The notes beneath the pieces are model-generated. The model worked only from the letters and a program-made list of their open reading frames with translations. It did no database searches and was not told the DNA's origin. A DNA stretch of 64,000 bases, taken from positions 16,415,001-16,479,000 of the forward strand of contig JBBBDQ010000191.1 of NCBI GenBank assembly GCA_037127315.1, in the 5' to 3' direction. Below, piece by piece: positions 52,392-63,481 of the stretch. The position numbers were made by a program, and so were the translations under genes. Source of the stretch: Ascarosepion bandense. Lineage: Eukaryota; Mollusca; Cephalopoda; Sepiida; Sepiidae. Each line of letters begins with the position of its first letter. Position 1 is the first letter of the stretch.

Positions 52392-53029
52392 TAGATAGAT
52401 AGATAGATAGAGAGAGATATGAAGAGATTGCGATAGATATGAAGAGATTGCGATAGATATGAAGAGATTGCGATAGATAGATAGATAGATAGATAGATAG
52501 AGAGAGATATGAAGAGATTGCGATAGATATGAAGAGATTGCGATAGATATGAAGAGATTGCGATAGATATGAAGAGATTGCGATAGATAGATAGATAGAG
52601 AGAGATATGAAGAGATTGCGATAGATATGAAGAGATTGCGATAGATAGATAGATAGATAGATAGATAGAGAGAGATATGAAGAGATTGCGATAGATATGA
52701 AGAGATTGCGATAGATATGAAGAGATTGCGATAGATAGATAGATAGAGAGAGATATGAAGAGATTGCGATAGATATGAAGAGATTGCGATAGATATGAAG
52801 AGATTGCGATAGATAGATAGATAGATAGAGAGAGATATGAAGAGATTGCGATAGATATGAAGAGATTGCGATAGATAGATAGATAGATAGATAGATAGAG
52901 AGAGATATGAAGAGATTGCGATAGATATGAAGAGATTGCGATAGATATGAAGAGATTGCGATAGATAGATAGATAGATAGATAGATAGAGAGAGATATGA
53001 AGAGATTGCGATAGATATGAAGAGATTGC

Positions 53030-53067
<38 letters not shown>

Positions 53068-53070
53068 GAA
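52153..53070. repeat. Higher-order GATA array with 20-bp unit
   Basis: A 20-bp unit 'gatatgaagagattgcgata' occurs in runs of two to four, separated by (GATA)n and 'gagagata'. A (TA)n block lies at 52,353-52,388. A related 'agaagaggctgcgatagatc' also lies left of the SINE-C copy at 52,190, so the SINE sits inside the array. Minus-strand ORFs of 259-295 codons are artefacts. Confidence 0.95.
52190..52318 (-). mobile_element. SINE-C, tRNA-derived
   Basis: Minus strand: 'catagccttgcctgtctcgc' (A-box side), 'ggtgagttcgattctcac' (B box), 'ggcaccccatactttcgacc', 'gcgcttagaaaattatctgt', then TATC units. Confidence 0.88.
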
Positions 53071-53526
53071 TGTGTAGAAAAACTTGAACTCAAGCAACTA
53101 TCTTTCTCGGAAAAACTCCATGGTTGATTCTTGGTTTGGTAGGAATTTGCAATGAGAGGGCCAGCATATGCATTCTGTAATTCGAACTATCAGTGGAAAT
53201 ATGTGCTTGTATCTTTCCAAAGAATATGCCTGTTTGTGTATGTGTGGTGGTGGTGGTGGTGGTGGTGGTGGTGGTGGTGGTAATGATGGCAATTGTAGGC
53301 GGTTAAAAAGAAATAGCATGATAAGAAAGAGGGAATGGAAAGAAACAGTCATATGTATTCAAATGCCCAAGTCTCTGCAACCCTAATGGATATTTACAAA
53401 AGATTACTTTTGAACAATACAAAATTAAATATGGGATAAGAAAGAAAAGATTCGAATCTTCGATATTTTACTTACGTTTCTATATCTACTTTTAATATCA
53501 GCATTTAATACACGTTTATAGTTTTA
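53071..53526. other. No gene seen; GGT microsatellite
   Basis: (GGT)n of about 12 units at 53,244-53,281. The poly-Gly/poly-Pro ORFs across it are artefacts. Confidence 0.7.
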
Positions 53527-53784
53527 GTGATCCGAGTTCGAATTCTATTTGAATTTCTTGCATTCACTTACGCGCAAATACCCTTGGGAAAGATATTACT
53601 CCGTCTCTTCCCTCCAATTAAAGGCTAAATAACAGAACAGATTGTGTCCTATAGCCTTGGCTAGCAATCAGTCTACCGCAGAAAATAATAGCAACCTACT
53701 GCGGGAAAATCTGCCCAGTCAGTCATGTCTCTTTCGAGACATGATCGCCCGAGCGTGTATCACGCATGTCACTTAACTGACTGT
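53527..53784 (+). mobile_element. SINE-A, 5'-truncated
   Basis: Starts at 'gatccgagttcgaattctat' (B box) and continues through a well-kept body to 'gtcacttaactgactg'. The A box is missing. Confidence 0.92.
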
Positions 53785-54255
53785 CTGACTTATGTACCAA
53801 ATGCATAATAATAATATTAATATCTGCTACTTTCTGAGTATTCTCTTTCGCTAGGCTGGCTAGATAATCCCTATCGTAAACCCTGCTCAGGTACCTTTGT
53901 GTCAACTTTTGGTTCATACTGCAACTACGTCGAGCAAACCTTAGTTAGACTTGAATCCTATATATAAATATTAATAAATAAGCGTAATACACAATGTTTG
54001 GGACGCCTATTACAAATACGAATAATCGAATATAATGTCGTATAAAATAATATACATACATGGATATATACAATTAATGTGAAGAAGTTTGTCACTTAGC
54101 TAAGTGAAACATTTCTCTACATTAAATTTATTAGCGCACTCTCTCTATTTCGATATCTAGCACTTTATAACAAAAAACCTGCTTACCAAAAACGCTTGTC
54201 TAGTAGTAAATTACTGAAAAACAGTAGTTTTGGTACTAAGCTTCATTGTAATTTA

Positions 54256-54295
<40 letters not shown>

Positions 54296-54378
54296 TTATT
54301 AAAACGCGTTGATCAAAATGAGTTTTCTTTTGTCATTATTATTCATAGTATTTTTACAGATATAGTCTATCTGAAATG

Positions 54379-54430
<52 letters not shown>

Positions 54431-54555
54431 ATGTACTTTCAAATTTGTTATATTTATGGGGTTATGGGGAAGTGTGTTCAATATTGGTAAAAGAATATTT
54501 GTAGCTATAAAGAGAACGAATTTAAAAGTCAACACTGAATGGTGACTAGCTGTTT
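53785..54555. other. No gene seen; CA microsatellites
   Basis: (CA)n(TA)n at 54,259-54,296 and 54,383-54,430. No coding signal. Confidence 0.6.
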
Positions 54556-54990
54556 AACGTCTTAAATGATCAACACGAGGGCCTGTGTTTTTCTTGTTCT
54601 CTGAGTAATGATTGATATAAAAGTTTAAATTTGTAGTGATCAGGAAAGCATCCTCTAGGGAGTCTGTTTCACAAATAAGTGGAACTTCCATTTTTACTGG
54701 TGGAATATGAAAGGAGCTAGGGTGACTCAAGACTGTGTGCGTGGCATTGTGGGTAAGATCTAAAAGTCTGAATTGGTGGAATTAAAGAATGTAGTTCGTC
54801 TGGACATTTAGGACAGACAGCGATAGAGTAGTGATAGGCATGCAAAGTTTCGTCTGTGAGGAAGGAGTTATAGAGTTGAAAATAATTTATCGCTCTTAAG
54901 GCCGCGTAAATGCTTTTGAACTCCATCAAAGCTGGAAGGTGAAGACTGTGCAGCTTCAGTTCAAACACAACACAAATCTTCTATTTTAAT
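54556..54990 (-). pseudogene. Jockey/CR1-type LINE protein C-terminus
   Basis: Minus-strand ORF 54,717-54,968 ('MFELKLHSLHLPALMEFKSI', then 'CPDELHSLIPPIQTFRSYPQ') continues after a frame change to 'NRLPRGCFPDHYKFKLLYQS' near 54,620. This is the characteristic ELHxLVPP...LWNxLPxxCFP end of jockey/CR1-type reverse transcriptases. It is the coding partner type of the LINE-B tails. No RT core is visible. Confidence 0.8.
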
Positions 54991-55676
54991 CTGATCTGAC
55001 TCTTGTAAAAATGGAGTAAGACAGAATGAGACAGTTTTTTAAGCAAAGCAAAGAACCTATCTTTTGCCTAGGATCTTCAGGGTTGTATCGTATCTATGAG
55101 CTTCTTGAAATCTTAGGCGATATTTAGTCCCAATAAACATTAAAAGCAAATAACCTTATTGGGAATACAATCGTTCATTATGACTGGAATGTGCTCGGCA
55201 AATATGGAAGATTACTGTCTTGGTTTTTGTTGTGGAGTAGTTTTCGCACTGAAAGGTATAATCGTGCTATGTCGGTTGCTAATCGACTTAACGCACCCAA
55301 AATGTTAGGAGCTTGGTAATCTTCCACTGTAAGCTGACTCCTTAGTATTCGGCTGACTGCCGACTAATATCAACTGCCTAGTAGTTCTACTGAACTCAAA
55401 TAGAACTCTCTAGAACTCTCTAGAACTACTCAGAACTCCTATGAACTTCACAAGAAATTCTCGATTTAACTTCCTGTTAACTCTTATTAATGTAGAAGGG
55501 AAAGTCCATTATCTGAGGAATAGTTGTGTTTTACCATAAGTTTTGGAGGTGCTGAATGCTATAAGCCATTTTTCCTCATAGACCTGTTAGGGATTTGATT
55601 TATCGATCAGTTTTTTTTTATAGCTTATAAACCTTTTCATGTCATGTAAAGTCAGAAAAAAAAATTTAGTAAGCAT
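54991..55676. other. Possible LTR-like stretch, no gene
   Basis: 55,300-55,310 reads 'acccaaaatgttaggagctt', a possible LTR start. Next come 'ctagaactctctagaactct' tandem units at 55,405-55,440 and 'agtccattatct' (also near 2165). No second LTR or coding region was found. Confidence 0.3.
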
Positions 55677-55945
55677 CCTTGTCATGCCGTGGATATCGGC
55701 TCGGAACAAGAAATCGAAAAGCCGAGTTCGAATTCCAGTTGAATTCGTTGCATTCACTAACGCGCAAATACTCTTAGGAAAGATATTAATCCGTCGCTTC
55801 TTTCTCCAGCTAATGGTTAAATAGCAAGACAGATTGGTCTCTATAGCCTTGAATGACAATCTTTCTAATAGAGAAAAATCTGACCGGCTAGTCATATCAA
55901 TGTCGAGACCAGACCGCCCAAGCATCTATCACGTATAGCACTTTA
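55677..55945 (+). mobile_element. SINE-A, diverged full length
   Basis: 'gtcatgccgtggatatcggc', B box 'gagttcgaattccagttg', 'actaacgcgcaaatactctt' and tail 'gcccaagcatctatcacgta' then 'tagcactttac'. ORFs on both strands across it are spurious. Confidence 0.9.
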
Positions 55946-57256
55946 CTATCTCCAAAAAAATGCTTCAACCAGTTATGTTTTTTCTGATACTATTTAACCG
56001 ATGTTTCAAGGTGATAAGGCTCTAAATTTGAAGGGGCTAGGTCAGACGAGAAATCGGCTGCCAATTTCTGATGACTAAATTCTTGGAGGTGTACCTATAA
56101 GCTGTTATGGTGCATGTTAAATCGTTGAGAATCGATCTTACAACTCGGGCATATGCATTTGGCTATGGATAACGTTTTGCCAGTGTGTTTACGCCGCCAA
56201 CTAAATAGAATCGTGCCGTATTTTACCGAGCCTCAAAAACAGACACTGAAATTCATATCTGTCTGTTAATGTCTGGCATTAAGTGTGAGATTCCAGCACA
56301 AATTCCACCCTTCGCCCGCAACCTTACTATTTTATGACTTCTTTAATAATGAACGTCTTAGGCGCGGGCAACGGTCGCGGGGGTGGTGCTAAGTGAAGGC
56401 CCTCTGATTGTTCCTTCATTCAGTGCCGCTCCCCACAGTCTCGCTAACCGACACCACAGCTGCTGCACCCAGAGATGAGTTGGCCTTTTCTACAGCTGTC
56501 TGCAATCATAAAAGAAAGAGAAAGAGGGAGAGGGAGTGAGAGAGAGAGAATTTGGAAGGAAATATTAAAACCTTAAATCAGGAATGACAGTGAAGACATT
56601 TTTTTATCATTTATTTTGGGAACATTAAAATGTTAAACCATTGCCTATTTTAATGGTGACAGAATCGACATATTTAGTTCCAAGCATTACTTTTTGTATA
56701 TGTAGATATAGTCACCTCGCCCTGGAGGAATGGTTAACATTACTATTGCGCTGTGAATTCAATCCTTAGTGAGGAACCATATTTGACCGTGTGTAAAATT
56801 TATCAAAGAACATGGACGACTTATTCAACTCTATTGATTTGCGAGCTCGACGAGTAAACGAATATTTTCTGCAGTGATTTGACTTTGATGTTGGTCCTTC
56901 ATAATCTTGACCTTGTGACAAATTAGACTGAGTTTAGTAAATAAATAGGGATTAATCTTACAAAAAGTTTATTGCTGTGCAATGGGTTCGATCCTCATCA
57001 TGCTTACAACATTTCTGAGCTTGCCAGAAATTAAAATCATAACTGATCTGAGACAATCTAACCTACTAAGGCACGAATTCTACATTATTTGGTATTTACT
57101 AAGCTTAACATAGTTTGGCACAAAGCTGGTTCAGCCTGTAAGGACTGAACACACTACTTAGTAATAATTATCTGCGTGACTAGCTAGTTAACAATTACAA
57201 CCAGACGCCCATCCACACACACACATACGTGCATAAGCGTCATTATGTTGTAATAG

Positions 57257-57289
<33 letters not shown>

Positions 57290-57782
57290 TTGGGATACAA
57301 AATTTGTATACTATTTTAAAAACAAGGAATCTATTGATAGTCCCTAAGGCTCTTTCGTCCAACATCTCATCAAGAGAAAATCGTTGGGAATATAAATTAA
57401 ACGAAAATAACAGCAACGAAAATGAAGAGCAAAAAAAATGTGGGGAAACACGTTAAAATAAATATACATATAAATATATATACTTATAACGAGGGGTGGA
57501 GATAACGCGTGTAAATAATTAGTGCGAGACAATTAAAATAAAATAACCCCCAACAAATTTAGAGACTTCACGAAATCCTTCTGCCGTCAAAGAGAAGGTT
57601 TCCGTAAATATATACAGATTGATTCCAAAATCTTAAAATGATTACTGGAACCTGCTCTATGTATAATTTTGAACCACTCTTTCCTATAAGACTTGGCACA
57701 TGCTATATTCTCTACTAGGTGTGGAGCAATAGCCGATTCCATATTTGTAGAGGGAAGATAACATATCTATCTATCTATTTAT
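55946..57782. other. No gene seen; one GC-rich patch
   Basis: 56,355-56,480 is unusually GC-rich ('ggcgcgggcaacggtcgcgg') for this AT-rich window. Microsatellites: (GA)n at 56,535-56,550 and (TA)n at 57,259-57,286. Weak tRNA-like boxes near 56,710-56,780 and 56,990 do not make a convincing SINE. Confidence 0.45.
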
Positions 57783-57973
57783 CAGAAAAATTAAGACAGG
57801 CTCGTTATTTCATGATAAATCGGAATTATGGGCCTATTTCAGGCGAACCATCATTATCTTCCGTCTTTATTGTACAAAGGATTTGTGTAAAATTCTTTGT
57901 AAAATAAAGACGGAAGCTGATGATGGTTCGCATGAAATAGGCCTATACCTTAATTGTCTGCCTTAATTTTTCT
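57783..57973. repeat. Long imperfect hairpin with hammerhead-like core
   Basis: 57,783-57,882 pairs with 57,891-57,973, apart from an ~18-bp extra segment in the left arm. Paired blocks include 'agaaaaattaag', 'gcctatttca' and 'cttccgtctttatt', closing on a ~9-base loop. The right arm holds CUGAUGAUG-GUUCG-CAUGAAAUA (57,917-57,939), hammerhead-like with stem AUG/CAU. The left arm holds a damaged copy. Confidence 0.82.
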
Positions 57974-58944
57974 TATATTTGCTCTATATGTATTTATATA
58001 CATATATATTTAGAGTTCTCTTAGAGAGTTATCCTACCACTGTATGTATAGGATATTCCTTCGGATTCTTCTATACCCACACTGCATGCTGATATATATG
58101 TTTTCTTTCTTTCTTTCTTTCTTCTCATCGATATTTAGCTGAATACAAGCCTACAAGTGTTCTTCACCCATTATGTATCGAAAAGCCAACAACATACAAG
58201 TGTGAAAGACGGGCTTGTTAACCACAACCTGACACTGACGCTTTTAGGAATTTTCTTATCAGCGTAATGTGCTTCTACCCTATTCTGCTTATTATCTAAG
58301 CCTGCCTGTCGCAGCAGACCGATCGTTGGTTATGAATCGTGAATGAATTCGTATGAATTTGGCCTGGCACCAAAACTAGCTTTGTCTCATATATATACTG
58401 AATATATATGCAGAGAAAGCTGGTGGGGAGATCGGTGGTCAATTTCATCGGGCTGCCAACAGTCAGGTCTTATAAATTATAAGCCGTGAAAAATGAAAGT
58501 ATCGGCTGTCGTAATTTTCACTACCGCACGCTCTGCTAGTGCTAAATAACCGCTCCAAGCATATTCTATGTGAATGTACTTGTAAAATTTGCGAAATTTA
58601 CTTGGCGTAAATTTACATCTACTGTCCGTATTAGAATTCTGGTCTTCGTTGATTTTTACTAGATCTTTTGTTGCATTTTTGTTACGTTTTACTTTCAAAT
58701 TGCAACGTCGATTCTACGAGGGGTAAAATAACTCGAACGTTGTAAGGAAAAGTCTGCAAAAACAAAATACTATTAAAAAATCTATTAAAAATAAGTTTGG
58801 ACGAGTTAAGTCAGTGAAAAAAAAAAGACTTATGAAGGTTATGGAATATTAAGGTTTCCACATTAATATGTAAAATAATCAAATATTAACTCATTTATGT
58901 ATGTAGGATATTCTGTGCTTCTGTGGTCGATATCTTTTAGATTT
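57974..58944. other. No gene seen
   Basis: Contains (TTTC)n at 58,106-58,122. Minus-strand ORF 58,477-58,698 (73 codons) has no recognised domain. Confidence 0.5.
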
Positions 58945-59075
58945 ATTTATAAACGAGTGGGTTCGTGCCGTAAAAAAGACAGCAACATATTTATATCGAT
59001 ATTGCTGTCTAAAATGACGGCAATGTATATACCTATATTTAAATATCTTACCTTAAGACATAAGAAAAAATACTA
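58945..59075. repeat. Interspersed repeat fragment
   Basis: Second copy of the repeat at 11,885-11,990: 'gttcgtgccgt', 'atgacggcaatgtatatacc' and 'taccttaagacataagaaaa'. It contains a short hairpin 'agacagcaa...ttgctgtct' (58,977-59,010). Confidence 0.5.
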
Positions 59076-59077
59076 TG

Positions 59078-59345
59078 GATACATAACTTAGTGGATATAG
59101 ACGTTGGTTAGTTCGAATGACTTGATCCAAAGAATTGTGAATTCAGTACCAGGCTGCAGCAGTGGTGAACAAATAACTTAGAGAGTTAAGTTAAAGGGAG
59201 ATAATTTCATGTCTACGGGAAGTGACATCGTACATGGATTGAGAATGCTGTACCACAGAGATCGAAATAAAGGGTTCGGTTGAAAATTTCTATCACCTGA
59301 AGAAGGCCGGAGCGTACAACGGCCGAAATGTTATTAAGAAAGCAA
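59078..59345 (+). mobile_element. Penelope-type tail element with tRNA-like head
   Basis: Begins 'ataacttagtggatatagac', which looks A-box-like, then 'gtgaattcagtaccaggctg' (B-box-like), 'cagcagtggtgaacaaataa', 'gagatcgaaataaagggttc' and the hammerhead-like core at 59,297-59,329. The same order occurs in the copies at 36,790 and 37,190. The tRNA resemblance is weak. Confidence 0.6.
59297..59329 (+). ncRNA. Hammerhead-like core (perfect stem II)
   Basis: CUGAAGA, extra A, GGCC, loop GGAGCGUACAAC, GGCC, GAAAU. Stem II is perfect. The core boxes CUGANGA and GAAA are intact. The expected GUC after GAAAC is replaced by GUUAUU, so the cleavage site appears lost. Confidence 0.55.
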
Positions 59346-59446
59346 TAAAGAAGAGGTCAATAATCTGAACAATTTAAATAATGCAAAGAAAAAAAAACAA
59401 ACAAAACAAACAAAACTAATTAATCCAAACCATTGAGCCCGACAGG

Positions 59447-59501
<55 letters not shown>

Positions 59502-59711
59502 GGTCTTTGTTATAAGAGGGAGAGAATATGTATGTATATTCTTCACTTGACGGCATAATTATTGAACAAAAAATAAAATAGTAAGGCACTGTTAAAGAAC
59601 TCGCGGCAAGACCATTCATAGCAGGTAGTAAAGTTTAATAATTGGTAGTAAAGCAAATGAACTGAACCAACCCTGCCTCACTATTGTCCTTCTCCCCATG
59701 AGCGTGGCAGG

Positions 59712-59749
<38 letters not shown>

Positions 59750-60039
59750 TGAAAATCTATCAACATTGTTTGGCTATACTACAAAGATTATTCTGAAAAA
59801 TGTTGACTTGCTTTAATAAAATTTGACATTATGCAGTAATTCTAGAGTAGAAGGATTTATTATTTAATAACAATCGAAAACTGACACTCCAATTTTAATT
59901 TCGATTCAGATCCAGATATTACGTGATTCATTAGAACCGTAGGGGCATCACATGCTCCATAGCCGCAGTAGAAGTGGTGTTTCTCTGGGTACCACAGCCT
60001 GACAGAGCTCAAACCTCTTCAGAGTTTTCTTTACCGTTC
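59346..60039. other. No gene seen; TA microsatellites
   Basis: (TA)n at 59,451-59,498 and 59,716-59,748. Both are preceded by the phrase 'ggcaggaggga' or 'gacaggaggga', suggesting a shared source repeat. Confidence 0.6.
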
Positions 60040-60180
60040 CGGTTTCAATCTAAGGCTATTGAACCCTATCTGCCCTGCTATTTACCCATGTCTTGGAGTG
60101 GGGGTGGAGAAGAGATGGATTTAAGTAAATGTAATGAATTTAATTCCGAGCCGCTATCGATTACTCTACCGTGCCGCCTA
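60040..60180 (-). mobile_element. SINE-A, internally deleted
   Basis: Minus strand: 'ggcggcacggtagagtaatc' head, 'gataggcggctcggaatta'-type A-box region, then 'catttacttaaatccatctc' and 'gggtaaatagcagggcagat', ending 'ttcaatagcctta'. The B box is deleted. Confidence 0.65.
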
Positions 60181-60205
60181 GTTCAATAGAAACTTATTAA
60201 TATTT

Positions 60206-60233
60206 GATGTTTCGAAATTGTTCCCATCATCAG
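60206..60233 (-). ncRNA. Hammerhead-like core
   Basis: Minus strand: CUGAUGA, extra U, GGGAA, CAA, UUUC, GAAAC, AUC. Both core boxes are intact; stem II is GGAA/UUUC (one wobble). GAAACAUC would give a minimal stem III. It probably marks another Penelope-type terminal repeat edge. Confidence 0.5.
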
Positions 60234-60692
60234 TTGACTATTACCAATTTTATTGTTAAAATATTAACTCGCAGAATAAAATCTTACTAAAAAAATCTGA
60301 CTGAAAAATATTCTGTTATGAGATCTAGCTTTTTTTGAATAACATGTAAAATAAGTTGGCAGGTTGATAAAAAAAAGTCCTTCAGAATAGTCATTTATCA
60401 AGGCAGTATATCGCTACGCAACAGAAACTCTAGCTGTCAAATACATGAACCGTTTTCTACTTGAGTGTATTTTTGCCCTTTTCGTTGGCGCTAATTACAC
60501 TCTTTTCTCTGTGCATACATTTTTGTGCACAGAAGAAACTCAGTTTATATACGTGGGAACTGTTATCAACTTGATATGCACTTTATATGCTTGACAAAAA
60601 GAAAAAAATGGTGAATGTCTTATCTGGAAATAGAGATTTTGAAATGAGTGCATATAGAGAGATCGCAAAGAATGGCCATGCACTTCTTCAAC

Positions 60693-60732
<40 letters not shown>

Positions 60733-62101
60733 GAAAAAACTTCTACTTCGGATATCAAAAGATGTTAACGGAAATAAACTTTCCTGGTAGTTTTTGTTAT
60801 TTTAGTAATTTATTTTATTTTGTAACAATGAGGAATGCAGTTCTTTAATTCTACATTTTCTTGTACACAATCATCCTCCTCATCATCTTTATACCCACTA
60901 ACCCCCTCCACCATCATCATCATCATTATACTCACCACCATCATCATGAAACCCACCACCACCATCATCATCATCATCCAGTTGTGGGTATTGATTTTCT
61001 TTCTTTCTTTCTACAATACATCTTAATTTATTTTATTAATTAGTTATATGTATTGATTTTTAATTTCTTTTTGTTTGTTTCTCTTTTTTCTACATCGCTT
61101 TCTCTTTATTATTATTATTATTATTATTATTTTTAATTTGTGAGTATTTCGTTTTCTTTTTCTTTCTTTCTTTCTTTCAAATTGCTATTTTGTTTCTCCT
61201 TCACATTCTTCTTTAGTTACTGATGTCTTTTCCTTTCTTCTTTTTCCTCTCTCGTTGTTACTGTTGCATCTTTAGATATTGAGCGTCAAGTATCGACATG
61301 CTGCATGCTCGACTAGAAATACCGTGAAAAAAAAAATGCATGAAAACGCGCCATTTTCTGAACGCCGAACAGACATGATCACAAGATAATATTTGCCTGA
61401 AACGCTAGTAAGAGAAAAAGAAAAGTAAATAAAACAAAAAAAACAACAAAAAAACAAAAGACAAAACAAAAAAAACCAAAACAAAACACAGCAACGAACA
61501 AACAAACAAAAAAACAGGTGTATACAGAGAAGTTGTTGGAAAATCGGACCAAGTACCGTAAATAATGCAAGAAAAACTGTGTCCTCCCCTCGTCCTGAAC
61601 AAAATAGAGAGAAATAACCATTCAACTTCGTTATCAATGACTATGTTCCTTCAATTATAAAGGAAAATTGAAATTAGACATGAGAACGCGTCATGAAAGA
61701 GAAGATACAATCTATTTTCTCTCAGGCGTAAAAGAAACAGAAATGAATATCTAAAGATAAACACCAAGCATACTTTAGTTTGGTATAGTCAAAATAGTAA
61801 GACACCCAGTGAGGAACAAAGTCACTAGCGATAACCTTTAACCTATCGTTCTACGGAAAGCGCCCAACATTTTTCTCTTAAATGTTTTTTAACTTAAAGT
61901 AGACAGTTGAGATAAAGAATCGGCAATGTTATTGGTTAGGGCCTAGCATCTCGGCTTCAGTCACTTTCCCATCAATGTAATGTAGCTTCCCTCTCACTTT
62001 TCTATAAAGAAGACTAATTTATCTGTAAATGATGGTGATTGTTCTGATGAACTTTCCTCTATGCTACCTAAACTATGTGAATTTAAACATATTACTACAT
62101 T
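60234..62101. other. No gene seen; several microsatellites
   Basis: (AAT)n 60,694-60,731, (CAT)/(CAC)-rich 60,900-60,980, (ATT)n 61,107-61,131, (TTTC)n 61,158-61,178, and an A/C-rich stretch 61,425-61,520. ORFs on both strands over these are low complexity. Confidence 0.6.
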
Positions 62102-62405
62102 GTGTGTTGTGGTGCAGTGGATATCGGCTCGGAACGAGAAATCGGGGAGCCGAGTTCAAATTCCAGTTGAATTCATTGCATTCACTTACGCACAAATTTC
62201 CTTGGGAAAGGTATTAATCCGTCTCTTCCTTCCAGTTATGGGTTAAATAACAGGACAGATTGGGTTTTATAGCCTAGGCTGGCAACCTATCTACCGCAGA
62301 AAGCAATGGCAACCTACTGCGGGACAATCTTCTGCCCACTGAGTTATATCTCTTTCGAGACATGATCACCCAAGCGTTTTTCACGTATGGCATTTAACTG
62401 ACTGA
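62102..62405 (+). mobile_element. SINE-A, full length, well preserved
   Basis: 'gtgtgttgtggtgcagtgga' (A box) and 'tatcggctcggaacgagaaa'. The B box 'gagttcaaattccagttg' has one change. The full body follows, with tail 'catttaactgactgactc'. Flanks 'ctacattg' and 'ctccattg' may be a decayed duplication. The ORFs at 62,029 and 62,061 are read-through. Confidence 0.93.
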
Positions 62406-62469
62406 CTCCATTGACAACAAGGTCTCATGAATTTACCTTTTGATTGGCAAGATGCAACTGTATAAAAAA

Positions 62470-62620
62470 ACGTTCTATTCGCGCACTGCTCGCTTGTGAA
62501 ACACTCCTCCGGCTTCATGCTTTCCAGTCAACTTTGATCTTCAAAACTTCAAATGCAATGTCAATCGTTATCTATTTTTTTTTTATTTCTCTATTTTAAT
62601 TGTTGGTCCTGAGCATGGCA
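62470..62620 (+). mobile_element. LINE-B C-terminal/3'UTR fragment
   Basis: 'aacactcctccggcttcatg' and 'tttccagtcaactttgatct' then 'tcaaaacttcaaatgcaatg' and 'tcaatcgttatcta' match the coding end of LINE-B (LPxSCFPxNFDLQNFKCNVNR-like). Confidence 0.65.
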
Positions 62621-62799
62621 CCACCTCTTAATTGCTGCTGTTCTCATGTCCACTCAGACCCGGAGTGGTAACACCTGGTAGGGTCCCAGCTATAGGCAAA
62701 TAGTTAACTCCCCAAACTGGGGTCAAAATACTATGAAAGTATAAAAATACACTTATAGAAATATGTACATAAAAATAGATTTTTATAGAAAAACAATTT

Positions 62800-63080
62800 T
62801 GAAGAAGAAATATTACCAACAATACAGTTTTGAAGAAAAATTATTGCCATAACACATTTTTGAAGGAAAAAATATTCTTAGCAAAACATTTCTGAATACA
62901 AAACTAGAAGAAATTTTCAGTTTTCTAAAATAAAAAAAGAATAAAAAATTTTTCATTAAAATCGGACAAAATCAACCTTCTCACTATAACTGAATATTAA
63001 AAAGTACATTAACCCCCCCCCCCCATTTTTTTTGGCATTTTGGCATTAAATAATCCACACAGGTTGATATGCCTTTAAAC
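62800..63080 (+). repeat. Interspersed minisatellite block
   Basis: Irregular ~32-bp units with 'ttttgaagaagaaatattac', 'ttttgaagaaaaattattgc' and 'ttttgaaggaaaaaatattc'. A unique stretch, a C run (63,012-63,024) and 'ggcattaaataatccacaca' plus 'ggttgatatgcc' follow. It is the opposite-strand relative of 22,680-22,850. Confidence 0.7.
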
Positions 63081-63099
63081 AAAAATCAAACCCAAACTC

Positions 63100-63218
63100 T
63101 AGTTTAATTGTTCTCGCTCCTTAATAAAGTTTCTCTTTCTCTTATTCTTTCACAATTATAAACCACTTGTACCTTAGTGCTTTTATTGCCTTGCCAGGGA
63201 TGAAATGATTACAAAAAT
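63100..63218 (+). mobile_element. LINE-B 3' tail
   Basis: 'ctttctcttattctttcaca', 'cttgtaccttagtgctttta' and 'ttgccttgccagggatgaaa' then 'tgattacaaaaat'. Confidence 0.72.
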
Positions 63219-63481
63219 ATGTAATGCCGGAGTTGCTAAGAGTGCAGGTTATTGGCTTGACATTTAAGTCAAAGGACTGTTTTCTTTTATAATTAAATCG
63301 ACAACAACCCACAACAATCAAATCCAGCAAACAACAAAAAATAAGAAACGAATAGACACTCCGTGGTGTGGGCGGAGGTTTTTTATTTGCAGTGTCCTAT
63401 TAAGTAGTAGATAAAAATTGCTCTCCACAGCTTCCTCTCTTTTGTTGATCTGAGTAATTTTGCCTATTTACCGTAGCTTTT

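Noticed and set aside
52206..53097. Minus-strand ORFs of 259 and 295 codons
   Set aside because: Translations of the higher-order GATA array.
54717..54968. 83-codon ORF as a host gene
   Set aside because: Sequence fits the C-terminus of a jockey/CR1-type LINE protein and continues after a frameshift.
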